DNA of 8,120 nucleotides from DATMBL01 sp050735975 (lineage in GTDB: Bacteria; Desulfobacterota; Binatia; UBA9968): contig JBOHVS010000373.1 of assembly GCA_050735975.1 (NCBI GenBank), forward strand, positions 1 to 8,120, written 5' to 3'. A program made the translations under genes and the position numbers. Positions 1 through 6,303 of this stretch are shown piece after piece. How positions within the stretch are numbered: the stretch's first letter is position 1; each line of letters starts with the position of its first letter. The notes beneath the pieces are model-generated. The model did no database searches and was not told the origin of the DNA. It worked only from the letters and a program-made list of their open reading frames with translations.

Positions 1-608
1 CGCAGCGCCTGGCGCACGTTCTGTTCCACCAGAAAGATTGTCAAACCATCGTTATGCAATTCGCTGAGCGTTCTAAAAATTTCCCGCACCAGGACCGGCG
101 CCAAGCCCATTGAAGGCTCATCCAACAACAGCAGGCGCGGTTTAGCCATGAGGGCGCGCGCAATCGCCAGCATTTGTTGCTCGCCGCCGGAAAGATTGCC
201 GGCGGGGCCGTCGACTCTTTCCGCTAGGCGCGGGAACAGCGTTATCATGCGCGCCAAATCCGCAGCGATCTCGTTGGCCGGGTTGCGGCGGCGATAAGCG
301 CCGAGCAGCAGATTCTCTCTAACCGTCAACGTGGTGAGGATTTCCCGGCCTTCGGGAACCTGCACGAGACCTCGAGCGACGATCCGGTGCGGCGCGGCTC
401 CGACTAGTTCTTCGCCGTCGAAGACGATGGAACCCGCGCTCGCTCCCAGTAAGCCGGAGAGCGCCAGCAAGGTCGTCGATTTGCCTGCTCCATTGGCTCC
501 CAAGAGCGTCGTGATTTCTCCGGCGGGCAGCTCAAGATCGATCCCTTTCACCGCCTCCATGGCGCCGTAATGAATCCTGAGGCCGCTGACCTTTAGCAAT
601 AGGCCCAT
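1..608 (-). CDS. livF: LivF-type ABC transporter ATP-binding protein (partial, C-terminus cut by the window edge)
   Basis: This is one of the two cytoplasmic ATPases that power the branched-chain amino acid/amide importer encoded by the upstream liv genes. About 202 codons are present; the family is usually near 235, so roughly 30 C-terminal residues lie outside the window. Visible motifs are Walker A GANGAGKST (37-45), Q-loop Gln83 in the LivF-typical QVPEGRE, signature LSGGEQQ (139-145) and Walker B LLLLDEP (159-165). The switch position reads VEQN (194-197) with Gln instead of His; this is normal for LivF and does not indicate damage. The ATG at 608 lies 4 nt after the livG stop, so translational coupling is likely; only a weak GAGG lies upstream. 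The LivF rather than LivG assignment rests on the VPEGR and VEQN signatures and on being last in the K-H-M-G-F order. The substrate cannot be told from the ATPase. Confidence 0.95.
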   Translation of the reverse strand, partial: MGLLLKVSGLRIHYGAMEAVKGIDLELPAGEITTLLGANGAGKSTTLLALSGLLGASAGSIVFDGEELVGAAPHRIVARGLVQVPEGREILTTLTVRENLLLGAYRRRNPANEIAADLARMITLFPRLAERVDGPAGNLSGGEQQMLAIARALMAKPRLLLLDEPSMGLAPVLVREIFRTLSELHNDGLTIFLVEQNVRQAL

Positions 609-612
609 AACT

Positions 613-1374
613 TCATTCGGCCTCGTCGCGCCCCAGGTAGGCCTCGACCACATCGCTATTGCCGCGAATCTCATCCGGCGTACCTTCAGCAATGACCCGA
701 CCGAAATTAAGCACCGCGATCCGCCGGCATATCTCCATGACAAAGCGCATGTCATGCTCGATCATCAAGATACTGATACCGCTGTCATCGAGCTTGCGAA
801 TTTCCTCTATCAACTGCTGCTTCTCGACGCTGTTCATGCCGGCCGCCGGCTCGTCTAGCAGCAAGAGCTTGGGCTCGGTAGCCAGCGCGCGAGCGATTTC
901 CAGCCGGCGCTGTTCGCCGTAGGACAGATTACCGGCGGCAAGAACCGCTTTGTGGGCCAATCCAACTCTTGCCAATAGCGACTGGGCCATCTCGCGTTCG
1001 CGTCTTTCCGCCGCGCGATAAGCCGGAGATCCAAGCAACAATCCAACGATTCCGTAGCGATGCTTGCCCGCCATCGCCACCAGCACGTTTTCCAGCAAAG
1101 ACATTTCCTTGAAAACGCGAATGTTCTGAAACGTTCGCGCGATACCCAACCGGGTGATCTCATGGGGCGCGATGCCGTCTAGCCGTCGTCCGGAAAACTC
1201 AATGGCGCCGGTGCTGGGGATTAAAAGCCCCGTCACGAGATTGAATACGGTGGTTTTGCCGGCCCCGTTGGGACCGATCAAGCCGAAAACTCCTCGCTGC
1301 GGAACGCTAAGACTTATCCCTTCGAGCACTCGCAGGCCACCAAAATTCTTTGACAGCGAGGACAAGGTCAGCAT
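613..1374 (-). CDS. livG: LivG-type ABC transporter ATP-binding protein
   Basis: This is the second ATPase of the HAAT-family importer and acts at the inner membrane face with LivF and the LivH/LivM permeases. The 253 residues match the usual LivG length of about 250-260. Motifs in order: Walker A GPNGAGKT (34-41), the LivG-typical GIARTFQNIRVF with Q-loop Gln83, signature LSYGEQ (150-155), Walker B LLLDE (171-175) followed by PAAGMN, and H-loop His207 in MIEHDM. The C-terminal part with VLNFGRVIAEGTPDEIR (221-237) is the usual LivG tail. LSYGEQ replaces LSGGQ, which is common in this subfamily. The ATG at 1374 is 3 nt past the livM stop with no strong Shine-Dalgarno sequence, again suggesting coupled translation. 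All catalytic residues are present, so the protein should be active. Confidence 0.96.
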   Translation of the reverse strand: MLTLSSLSKNFGGLRVLEGISLSVPQRGVFGLIGPNGAGKTTVFNLVTGLLIPSTGAIEFSGRRLDGIAPHEITRLGIARTFQNIRVFKEMSLLENVLVAMAGKHRYGIVGLLLGSPAYRAAERREREMAQSLLARVGLAHKAVLAAGNLSYGEQRRLEIARALATEPKLLLLDEPAAGMNSVEKQQLIEEIRKLDDSGISILMIEHDMRFVMEICRRIAVLNFGRVIAEGTPDEIRGNSDVVEAYLGRDEAE

Positions 1375-1377
1375 GGC

Positions 1378-2241
1378 TCAGCTCGCAATCAGGCGTGGCG
1401 CGCGCCGGCATAGGAACCGCGTCAGGTCCCAAATTCCCTTGGGCGAAAACAGTATGATGACCACGAGAATGGCGCCATTGATCAGCGGACGATAATGCCC
1501 AAGGCCGCGCAACAGTTCGGGCAAAAGAGTGATGAGAACTCCGCCGATGACGGCTCCCCAGGGACTGCCCGTGCCGCCGAGAACTCCCATGGCGAGAATT
1601 TCCACGCCACGCTCAAAACCGTACTCGTTGGGACTGATAAAAAAGGTGAAATGCGCGTTGAGGCCGCCGGCTAAACCCGCAAGCGCAGCTCCCATGACGA
1701 ATGCCGACAATTTGTATGCGCGCACATTCAACCCCATCACCTCGGTGGCAATTTCATCCTGGCCTATTGCGAGGCTCGCGCGGCCGATGCGCGAACGCAC
1801 CCAGCGTAGTGTTATATAAAGCGTGGCGGCTAACGATATAGCCACATGAGCCAATCCGGTAAGATGCGGAATTCCGTTGAGCCCGAGGGCGCCACCGGTT
1901 AAGTCTTCCGCATTGAGGATAATGATACGCACGACTTCGCCGAACGCCAATGTCGCCATCGCCAGATAGACTCCCGACAGCCGTAGCGTGGGCCGACCAA
2001 TGAGTAAGGCGACTGCCGCAGGCGCCAGCGCGCCCAGCAACAGCGCAACCAAGAACGGCACGCTAGTTTGCATCGTGAGAAGCGCCGAGGTATAGGCGCC
2101 AATGCCCATAAAGGCGGCGTTGCCTACGGTGAGTAATCCGCAGGCCAGGGTCAAATAAATCGACAAAGCCAACAGCGAGTTAGTGCCGAGAGACAGCGCT
2201 AACGTGCTGTAGGTTGCCCAAAAGCTTTCAAACCATTCCAT
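1378..2241 (-). CDS. livM: LivM-type branched-chain amino acid ABC transporter permease
   Basis: This is an inner-membrane permease subunit (BPD_transp_2 family) that pairs with LivH to form the channel. At 287 residues it is slightly short for the family (about 300-350), because the N-terminal extension is minimal. Recognisable blocks: VGNAAFMGIGAY (39-50, where many homologues have LGHAAFFGIGAY), RLSGVYLAMATLAFGE (87-102), the cytoplasmic ATPase-contact loop AIGQDEIATEVMGLN (158-172), ISPNE (202-206), LGGTGSPWGA (221-230) and a C-terminal FSPKGIWDL (265-273). The remainder is about eight hydrophobic segments. The ATG at 2241 is the only reasonable start: an in-frame TAA lies 15 nt upstream inside the heptad repeat, and no Shine-Dalgarno is visible in front of it. 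Unlike its neighbours, livM is not coupled to the preceding gene, because 208 nt separate it from livH. Confidence 0.95.
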   Translation of the reverse strand: MEWFESFWATYSTLALSLGTNSLLALSIYLTLACGLLTVGNAAFMGIGAYTSALLTMQTSVPFLVALLLGALAPAAVALLIGRPTLRLSGVYLAMATLAFGEVVRIIILNAEDLTGGALGLNGIPHLTGLAHVAISLAATLYITLRWVRSRIGRASLAIGQDEIATEVMGLNVRAYKLSAFVMGAALAGLAGGLNAHFTFFISPNEYGFERGVEILAMGVLGGTGSPWGAVIGGVLITLLPELLRGLGHYRPLINGAILVVIILFSPKGIWDLTRFLCRRAPRLIAS

Positions 2242-2254
2242 GCCGGCGCGGTGG

Positions 2255-2289
2255 GTTTAAAGTCCAACGTTCAAGGTTCAATGTTTAGT
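2255..2289. repeat. Tandem GTTCAAN heptad array in the livH-livM gap
   Basis: Five consecutive 7-nt units can be read on the plus strand: GTTTAAA, GTCCAAC, GTTCAAG, GTTCAAT and GTTTAGT, with consensus GTTCAAN. The array begins 14 nt upstream of the livM ATG, and its last transcribed unit gives the in-frame TAA that fixes the livM start. The unit order and the exact 7-nt register are seen directly. Heptanucleotide tandem repeats are known as intergenic elements in other bacteria (for example the STRR sequences of cyanobacteria), but I cannot say whether this array belongs to a named family. Confidence 0.7.
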
Positions 2290-2341
2290 TTCGGTTGAGA
2301 GACCGCACTTGCTTTTGTCCAGAAAGTGATTCAGCCGAAAC
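2288..2341. repeat. Long inverted repeat (hairpin) between livH and livM
   Basis: GTTTCGGTTGA (2288-2298) faces TCAGCCGAAAC (2331-2341): ten Watson-Crick pairs and one mismatched position, which on the minus-strand transcript is a less stable C/A opposition and on the plus strand a G/U. Inside it a second stem, CACTT (2306-2310) with AAGTG (2324-2328), could form. No T-run follows on the minus strand, so this is not an intrinsic terminator. Its placement directly next to the heptad array suggests one composite intergenic element, or an RNA structure affecting livH/livM mRNA processing. That role is inference. Confidence 0.55.
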
Positions 2342-2449
2342 GATCATAAACACGCTTCACCCGGCTTGAATGCGCAGGTATTCAGCAGCGAGGCCCTGTT
2401 GGTCGTGACCTCTATCAACCACGGCCGGGGTTTTTCAGAATCAGAACTG

Positions 2450-3331
2450 CTAAGCGCGCCGTTCGGCGGCTTTGCCGAACAAGCCTTGGGGCCGTAACAG
2501 TAAGATCGCAAATAAAAGCCCAAAAGCTACCGCATCGCGCATCGTCGAGCCGATGTAGGCCACCGAAAACACCTCAGCGAAGCCAAGAAAGAAACCACCC
2601 ACCAACGCGCCGCGAATATCGCCCATACCGCCGAGAATTACCACGGCGATGCCCTTATGCAACATGGGTTGGCCCATGAATGGAAATACTGCATTGGTAT
2701 AGAGCGCGATGAGTACTCCGGCCATGCCTCCAAGCATCGCGGCGATCACCGAAGTCAAGCGAAAGAGTCCCTCGACGTTGATGCCTAGAAGCGCCGCCGC
2801 CTTGGTAGACTCGGCGACGGCACGCAGCGCGCAGCCAGTGCGGGTGCGCTTGAGACCCCAAAGCAGCACCGCCATCAGCAAGAAAGCCACGAAGATGATT
2901 TGTAATTCAAGCCATGTGATACGGGCCGCGCCGATGTTCAGGGCGTCCGCCGGCAAGAGGCCTGGGGGAAAGCGCAAATTTTCAGCGCCAAAAAACCCTT
3001 GTACAGCGCTGGTGGAGCAAATCGCCAAGCCAATGGTGGCGATCATGGGCGCCAGGTGCGGCGCGCGGCGCGCGCGCAGCGGCGCAAAAATCAGCTTATC
3101 AATGAGCCAACCGGCAACTCCCGCGGCGACCATTGAAACGACTATGGCGCCACTAAGCGGCAGCTTCAGGAACGTCACCGCTTGCAGCGAGGCGTACGCG
3201 CCGAGCATAAAGACCGCGCCATGGGCCAGATTCACGACACCGAGCACGCCGAACACCAACGTAAAACCCAGCGCAAACAGGGCGTAAACCCCGCCCAGCG
3301 AAACCGCGTTGACGAGCTGCTGTTCGAGCAT
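2450..3331 (-). CDS. livH: LivH-type branched-chain amino acid ABC transporter permease
   Basis: This is the inner-membrane permease partner of LivM. The 293 residues are typical for the family (about 290-310). Diagnostic features: an N-terminal hydrophobic segment with SLGGVYALFALGFTLVFGV (11-29), the LivH hallmark NLAHGAVFMLGAY (34-46), the cytoplasmic coupling loop LRAVAESTKAAALLGIN (169-185), VVILGGMGDIRGALVGG (230-246) and a C-terminal RPQGLFG (280-286). About eight transmembrane segments can be picked out by hydrophobicity, and nothing appears broken. The ATG at 3331 is 3 nt after the livK stop; there is no clear Shine-Dalgarno (the preceding bases are A-rich), so translation is probably coupled to livK. 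The stop is followed by the unusual 208-nt gap before livM. Confidence 0.96.
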   Translation of the reverse strand: MLEQQLVNAVSLGGVYALFALGFTLVFGVLGVVNLAHGAVFMLGAYASLQAVTFLKLPLSGAIVVSMVAAGVAGWLIDKLIFAPLRARRAPHLAPMIATIGLAICSTSAVQGFFGAENLRFPPGLLPADALNIGAARITWLELQIIFVAFLLMAVLLWGLKRTRTGCALRAVAESTKAAALLGINVEGLFRLTSVIAAMLGGMAGVLIALYTNAVFPFMGQPMLHKGIAVVILGGMGDIRGALVGGFFLGFAEVFSVAYIGSTMRDAVAFGLLFAILLLRPQGLFGKAAERRA

Positions 3332-3334
3332 CCG

Positions 3335-4486
3335 CTATTTTTGAATCACGTATTGATTGCCTTTAGTCATCATGACAATGGCAGTCTGAACCGCGTCGTA
3401 ACCGGCGGGGTTGCCTCGGCGGTCAGTCACCTGGCGGAATTTGAAAGGGCCCGTGGCGCCGGTCCATTGGATCGCGGGCAAAGCGTCGCGCAGGGCTTTA
3501 CGATCATTCTCCAGTTTACCGGTGATCTTGATTTTGTTTAGCGCCTGGGCGGCGATATACAGGGCGTCGTAAGCTTGCGCAGCGAACTGGTCCGGCAACA
3601 CGCCGTGAGCTTTTTGATAGGCCGCGACAAAGCGCTTGTTTTCCGGCGCCGGATTCTCCACCGACCAGGGGCTGCCAACCCATAGATTATCCGAGTTGTC
3701 TTTTGCCAATTCGAACAGCCGCGGCGAGTTCATACCATTGCCGCTGATAAACGGCGCCGTAAGGCCCAATTGGCGCGCTTGCACCATGATGGGTGCGCCC
3801 TCAGCGACGAGCGCTGAGAGCACGATGGCGTCAGGAGCGCTCGCTTTGATCTTGGTGAGCTGCGGCTTGAAATCGACGTCGCCCTTGGCAAAAGTTTCAG
3901 TGGTCGTGACCGGCAACTTAAGCGCTTTCAAAGCTTTGACAAAGTTATCGTAACCGCTCTTGGTGAAAATATCGTCGTTACCGTAAAGCACCGCGACTTT
4001 TTTCAACCCGGTCTTCTGTGACGCCACCTTGAGGGTTACCGGTAAAATATCAGCCTCAGTGACTGAATTGCGGAAAACATAATTGCCAATGGATGTAATG
4101 CCATCGGCGGTGTTGGAAGTTCCGAACACGACGACTTTGGCCGATTGGGCAACCGGGTCCGAGGCCTGCGCGGAATTAGACAGCGTCGGACCGAACAACA
4201 TCAGGACCTTGTTCTGAAAAATCAGTTTTTTGAAAACGTTGATCGCCTCTTCCTTTTTACCCTGCGCGTCCTCGACGACGAGCTGTAATCTTCGGCCGTT
4301 TATGCCTCCGGCGCCATTGATCTCACCTGCCGCAAGCTCCAGGCCCCTGCGGATCGGCACACCGTACTGCGCGGCATTGCCCGTTAACGCTTCCGCAACC
4401 CCGATCCTAATTTCCTGCGCCCAAGCGAACGGCGCAAAGGAGATAAGCGCCGCAAGGATCCCTAATATCAGCATCCGCAATTTCAT
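3335..4486 (-). CDS. livK: Periplasmic substrate-binding protein of the branched-chain amino acid/amide ABC transporter
   Basis: This is a type I periplasmic binding protein (Peripla_BP_6) that captures the ligand and delivers it to LivHM. It has 383 residues, normal for the family. The N-terminus is a classic signal peptide: MKLR, a hydrophobic core (5-20), then AWA before Gln24, so cleavage after Ala23 is likely. Mature-domain blocks are EIRIGVAEALTGNAAQYG (25-42), GLELAAGEINGAGGINGR (48-65), FGPTLSNSAQA (98-108), the hinge-proximal KKVAVLYGNDDIF (162-174) and QAYDALYIAAQAL (304-316). There is no cysteine, so it is not a lipoprotein and lacks the disulfide of E. coli LivJ/LivK. The ATG is supported by GAGGAAG 5 nt upstream. 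The symbol follows operon position; the true ligand could be a branched-chain amino acid, an amide, or an aromatic or carboxylic acid, since this family is broad. Confidence 0.92.
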   Translation of the reverse strand: MKLRMLILGILAALISFAPFAWAQEIRIGVAEALTGNAAQYGVPIRRGLELAAGEINGAGGINGRRLQLVVEDAQGKKEEAINVFKKLIFQNKVLMLFGPTLSNSAQASDPVAQSAKVVVFGTSNTADGITSIGNYVFRNSVTEADILPVTLKVASQKTGLKKVAVLYGNDDIFTKSGYDNFVKALKALKLPVTTTETFAKGDVDFKPQLTKIKASAPDAIVLSALVAEGAPIMVQARQLGLTAPFISGNGMNSPRLFELAKDNSDNLWVGSPWSVENPAPENKRFVAAYQKAHGVLPDQFAAQAYDALYIAAQALNKIKITGKLENDRKALRDALPAIQWTGATGPFKFRQVTDRRGNPAGYDAVQTAIVMMTKGNQYVIQK

Positions 4487-4490
4487 CTTA

Positions 4491-4526
4491 CTTCCTCACG
4501 ATCGCTCGGGTCGTGATCGCGATCGT
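4491..4526 (-). promoter_or_regulatory. livK ribosome binding site with two mutually exclusive hairpins against it
   Basis: On the transcript, ACGATCGC (4526-4519) can pair with GCGATCGT (4505-4498), an 8-bp perfect stem ending directly before the Shine-Dalgarno GAGGAAG (4497-4491). Alternatively TCACGA (4516-4511) pairs with TCGTGA (4501-4496), which would engage the first two bases of that Shine-Dalgarno. The two stems share bases and cannot coexist. The pairings are seen; a regulatory function (translation control, or a DNA operator since GATCGCGATC is also a 10-bp palindrome) is only inferred. Confidence 0.35.
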
Positions 4527-4564
4527 CTCTCCCCGGGCTTCGAGCACGAGAGCACGCTGGCGCC

Positions 4565-5164
4565 CTACTTCTTGCTCGCCTCCACGTGCCACAGGTACAA
4601 CGTGTGATCCCAGCCTGAAGAATCCTTGATGTTTTCGGCTTTGACAGGCTTCCAATCACCCATATCGAAGTCATGCGACACTACCCGTGAGCCGGCCTTC
4701 ATCTGCTTCCATATGTTCGGGCGAATCATCAGATTCACTTCCGGGAGCAGATACATGGTGAGCACTGATGCCGGCGAGAGATCAACGGTTCTGATGTCCT
4801 GCTGGCGGACTTCAACCAGGTGTCCGACCCCCGCTTTTTTTATATTGTCGTGCGATTCTTTGATGCGTTGCGGATCGATCTCAAAACCGATCGCTCTCAC
4901 GCCGTATTTCCTCGCCGCCGTTACGACGATTCTGCCATCGCCAGAGCCAAGGTCATAGACCACATCACCCTTTTTCACCTGAGCCAATTCAAGCATGCGG
5001 TCGACCACATCCTGCGGCGTCGGAACATAGGGAACGATCTTTTTACCTTCGTCCGACTCGCGCGCAACCTGCCCGGCGGTTACCGAGACCTCGAACCCGG
5101 ACCAACCTGCCCCCGCCGCCATCGCGAACAGGCCGGCCAGCAGCAAAGATTTGAACTTTTTCAT
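4565..5164 (-). CDS. SAM-dependent methyltransferase with an N-terminal signal-like segment
   Basis: This is a class I (Rossmann-fold) methyltransferase of unknown substrate, 199 residues. Motif I is intact, VVYDLGSGDGRIV (68-80); the acidic residue after strand 2 is in GFEIDP (93-98); QQDIR (121-125) supplies the likely adenine-contact Asp; and YLLPEVN (138-144) and SHDFDMGDW (163-171) follow. The layout PYVPTPQDVVDRMLELA...YLLP...SHDFDMGDW resembles a widespread bacterial family related to the lysine methyltransferases FAM173/ATPSCKMT; that link is from memory of the motifs. Residues 1-20 are MKK followed by a hydrophobic, Ala/Gly-rich stretch, like a Sec signal peptide or a single membrane anchor. 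The ATG at 5164 has GAGAGGGG upstream, supporting this start. It lies 52 nt after the zinc-ribbon gene and 78 nt before livK with no terminator, so co-transcription is plausible. Why a SAM enzyme would be exported is unexplained. Confidence 0.85.
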   Translation of the reverse strand: MKKFKSLLLAGLFAMAAGAGWSGFEVSVTAGQVARESDEGKKIVPYVPTPQDVVDRMLELAQVKKGDVVYDLGSGDGRIVVTAARKYGVRAIGFEIDPQRIKESHDNIKKAGVGHLVEVRQQDIRTVDLSPASVLTMYLLPEVNLMIRPNIWKQMKAGSRVVSHDFDMGDWKPVKAENIKDSSGWDHTLYLWHVEASKK

Positions 5165-5216
5165 CCCGTACCCCTCTCTTATTCTCTATCCGGACCCGGT
5201 CGAGGAAGAATCCGCA

Positions 5217-5522
5217 TCACGCGTTCTTCTTCCAAAATTTACCCAACCAGCTCTCGTCTTCTCTGTCTGCGACGGATTCCAACTCCCCGGCATCCAGCCA
5301 GATGCCGCGGCATCCGGTGCACTGATCGATCAAAATCTTTTGAAAGCTCTGCTCCTTCAAGGGCTCGCCGCATTTCGGGCAGCGCATGTGACAAACTTTT
5401 TGCATCGACTCCTTGGACTCAGAATCCTGCTTCGCCTTGAGTTTTGCCAGGAGCTCCCGCTCTTTTCTAACGAAGTATTCATCCTCCTGTGCTTTCTTAC
5501 GTTCATCCCATTTGTTCGCCAC
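5217..5522 (-). CDS. Small zinc-ribbon protein (zf-TFIIB type)
   Basis: This 101-residue protein has a charged, helix-prone N-terminal half (1-40, rich in Lys/Glu, starting MANKWDERKKAQEDEYF) and a zinc ribbon. Two CxxC knuckles, CPKC (48-51) and CTGC (68-71), are followed by RGIWLDAGELE (72-82), the hallmark of the zf-TFIIB family (PF13453, COG3809). An additional Cys44 precedes the first knuckle. Family members bind zinc; their cellular role is not established, so none is assigned. The start is GTG (the initial residue is still Met), supported by a perfect AGGAGG 6 nt upstream at 5529-5534. It lies downstream of the leuD terminator, so it probably begins a new transcript that includes the methyltransferase gene 52 nt away and perhaps the liv genes. 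The length and N-terminal sequence match other annotated members as I recall them. Confidence 0.88.
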   Translation of the reverse strand: MANKWDERKKAQEDEYFVRKERELLAKLKAKQDSESKESMQKVCHMRCPKCGEPLKEQSFQKILIDQCTGCRGIWLDAGELESVADREDESWLGKFWKKNA

Positions 5523-5528
5523 GGTTTG

Positions 5529-5534
5529 CCTCCT
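5529..5534 (-). promoter_or_regulatory. Strong Shine-Dalgarno deciding the GTG start of the zinc-ribbon gene
   Basis: The minus strand reads AGGAGG, then CAAACC, then GTG. A full consensus ribosome binding site at 6-nt spacing justifies choosing the GTG at 5522 over any internal start, the first internal Met being residue 40. Confidence 0.85.
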
Positions 5535-5558
5535 GTTCAGCTACGATTTGCAGTGGGT

Positions 5559-5584
5559 AAAAAAGGGATCTCAACGGATCCCTT
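5559..5584 (-). terminator. Rho-independent terminator of leuCD
   Basis: On the minus strand AAGGGATC (5584-5577), loop CGTTGA, GATCCCTT (5570-5563) form a perfect 8-bp stem, whose final TT runs into four more Ts to give a six-T tract. It lies about 97 nt past the leuD stop and 25 nt upstream of the zinc-ribbon Shine-Dalgarno. It therefore separates the leuCD unit from the following genes. The stem is half AT, so termination may be partial. Confidence 0.75.
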
Positions 5585-5606
5585 GCAGCCTGTTAAAGAT
5601 TTATCC

Positions 5607-5655
5607 GACGGTTGGTACTCGAAAAAGGCTCGGGTGTTTGCGAACCAAGACCGTC
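5607..5655. repeat. Imperfect inverted repeat in the leuD 3' untranslated region
   Basis: GACGGTTGGT (5607-5616) pairs with ACCA plus ACCGTC (5644-5655) with a 2-nt AG bulge. Inside it ACTCG (5617-5621) can pair with CGGGT (5631-5635) with one wobble on the plus strand. It sits between the leuD stop and the terminator, so it would lie in the 3' end of the leuCD mRNA. It could protect that end from exonucleases or be a remnant repeat; no function is shown. Confidence 0.4.
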
Positions 5656-5680
5656 CGCAGGCATGGTTCAATTTGTCGGC

Positions 5681-6295
5681 TTAATCGCTGAAGCCGGTCA
5701 TGTAGGGCAACTTGGCTGCTGTCTTGTTCACCTGGTCTAAATTCGCCCTGAGAAGCGCCGTCGAATCCCAACAACCGCTAGTCAGCGCGCTTCGATAGGT
5801 CTCCGGAAGATCCAGCGATACTTGCTGTTCGCCGAAAGTGATCGTCTTGTTCTCGATATCAACCGTGAAACGGGCCTCCGGGTTCTGCTCGACGGCTTTC
5901 ATTATCAGTTCCATTTCTTCACGTGACACAGTCACTGTCGGCACTCCTATCATCGTACAGTTGCCCGCGAATATAGCGGCAAACGACTCGCCGACTATGG
6001 CATTGATGCCGAAGCGGTTGAGCGCCTGGGGCGCGTGCTCGCGCGAGGAACCACAGCCGAAATTTTTGTTCACGAAAAGGATCGAGGCTCCTTTGTGCTT
6101 CGGGTCATTGAACGGATGGGCTTTAGCTTTTCCGGCTGAATCGAAGCGCTCATCGAAAAAAGGGTAGTCCCCCATGCGGGCGAACGTCACCTCTTTCAAA
6201 TAGCGCGCCGGAATGATCCGATCGGTGTCGATGTCGTTACCCCGAACGGAAACCGCAGTGCCGCTGATTTTTGCAATCTTCACAACGCCGCTCAT
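5681..6295 (-). CDS. leuD: 3-isopropylmalate dehydratase small subunit
   Basis: This is the swivelling-domain subunit that joins LeuC to isomerise 2-isopropylmalate to 3-isopropylmalate, the second step specific to leucine synthesis, in the cytoplasm. From the ATG at 6295 it has 204 residues, the usual bacterial LeuD length (about 200; archaeal-type proteins are nearer 160). Hallmarks are NDIDTDRIIPARYL (20-33), NFGCGSSREHAP (78-89), IVGESFAAIFAGNC (100-113) and the bacterial-type C-terminal extension ending LPYMTGFSD. A longer reading exists from a TTG at 6307 that overlaps the leuC stop, adding MRRT. I prefer the ATG because GAGG just past the leuC stop stands at normal spacing before it, and MSGVVKIAKISG is a natural beginning. 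The gap to leuC is 8 nt, so the two are an operon and expressed in similar amounts. Confidence 0.96.
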   Translation of the reverse strand: MSGVVKIAKISGTAVSVRGNDIDTDRIIPARYLKEVTFARMGDYPFFDERFDSAGKAKAHPFNDPKHKGASILFVNKNFGCGSSREHAPQALNRFGINAIVGESFAAIFAGNCTMIGVPTVTVSREEMELIMKAVEQNPEARFTVDIENKTITFGEQQVSLDLPETYRSALTSGCWDSTALLRANLDQVNKTAAKLPYMTGFSD

Positions 6296-6303
6296 GGTCC
6301 GCC

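Noticed and set aside
2350..2425. Short minus-strand peptide ending QQGLAAEYLRIQAG in the livH-livM gap, considered as a pseudogene remnant
   Set aside because: About 25 codons between two stops, no start codon with a ribosome binding site, and no family I can recognise. It is too short to support.
2709..3287. 192-codon plus-strand open frame opposite livH
   Set aside because: It is antisense to a clearly conserved permease. Its composition (Ala/Pro/Ser/Lys-rich) is what the reverse of a GC-rich membrane protein gene gives.
5540..5574. Possible promoter for the zinc-ribbon gene (TTGAGA at 5574-5569 with a GCAAAT 17 nt later)
   Set aside because: The -10 match is only 3 of 6, and the -35 would lie inside the terminator hairpin. 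It is too weak to list, although some promoter is expected nearby.
4820..5684. Plus-strand open frames opposite the methyltransferase and zinc-ribbon genes (4820-5440, 5151-5684)
   Set aside because: They overlap each other and cover two genes with intact motifs and good ribosome binding sites on the other strand. They also read through the leuCD terminator.
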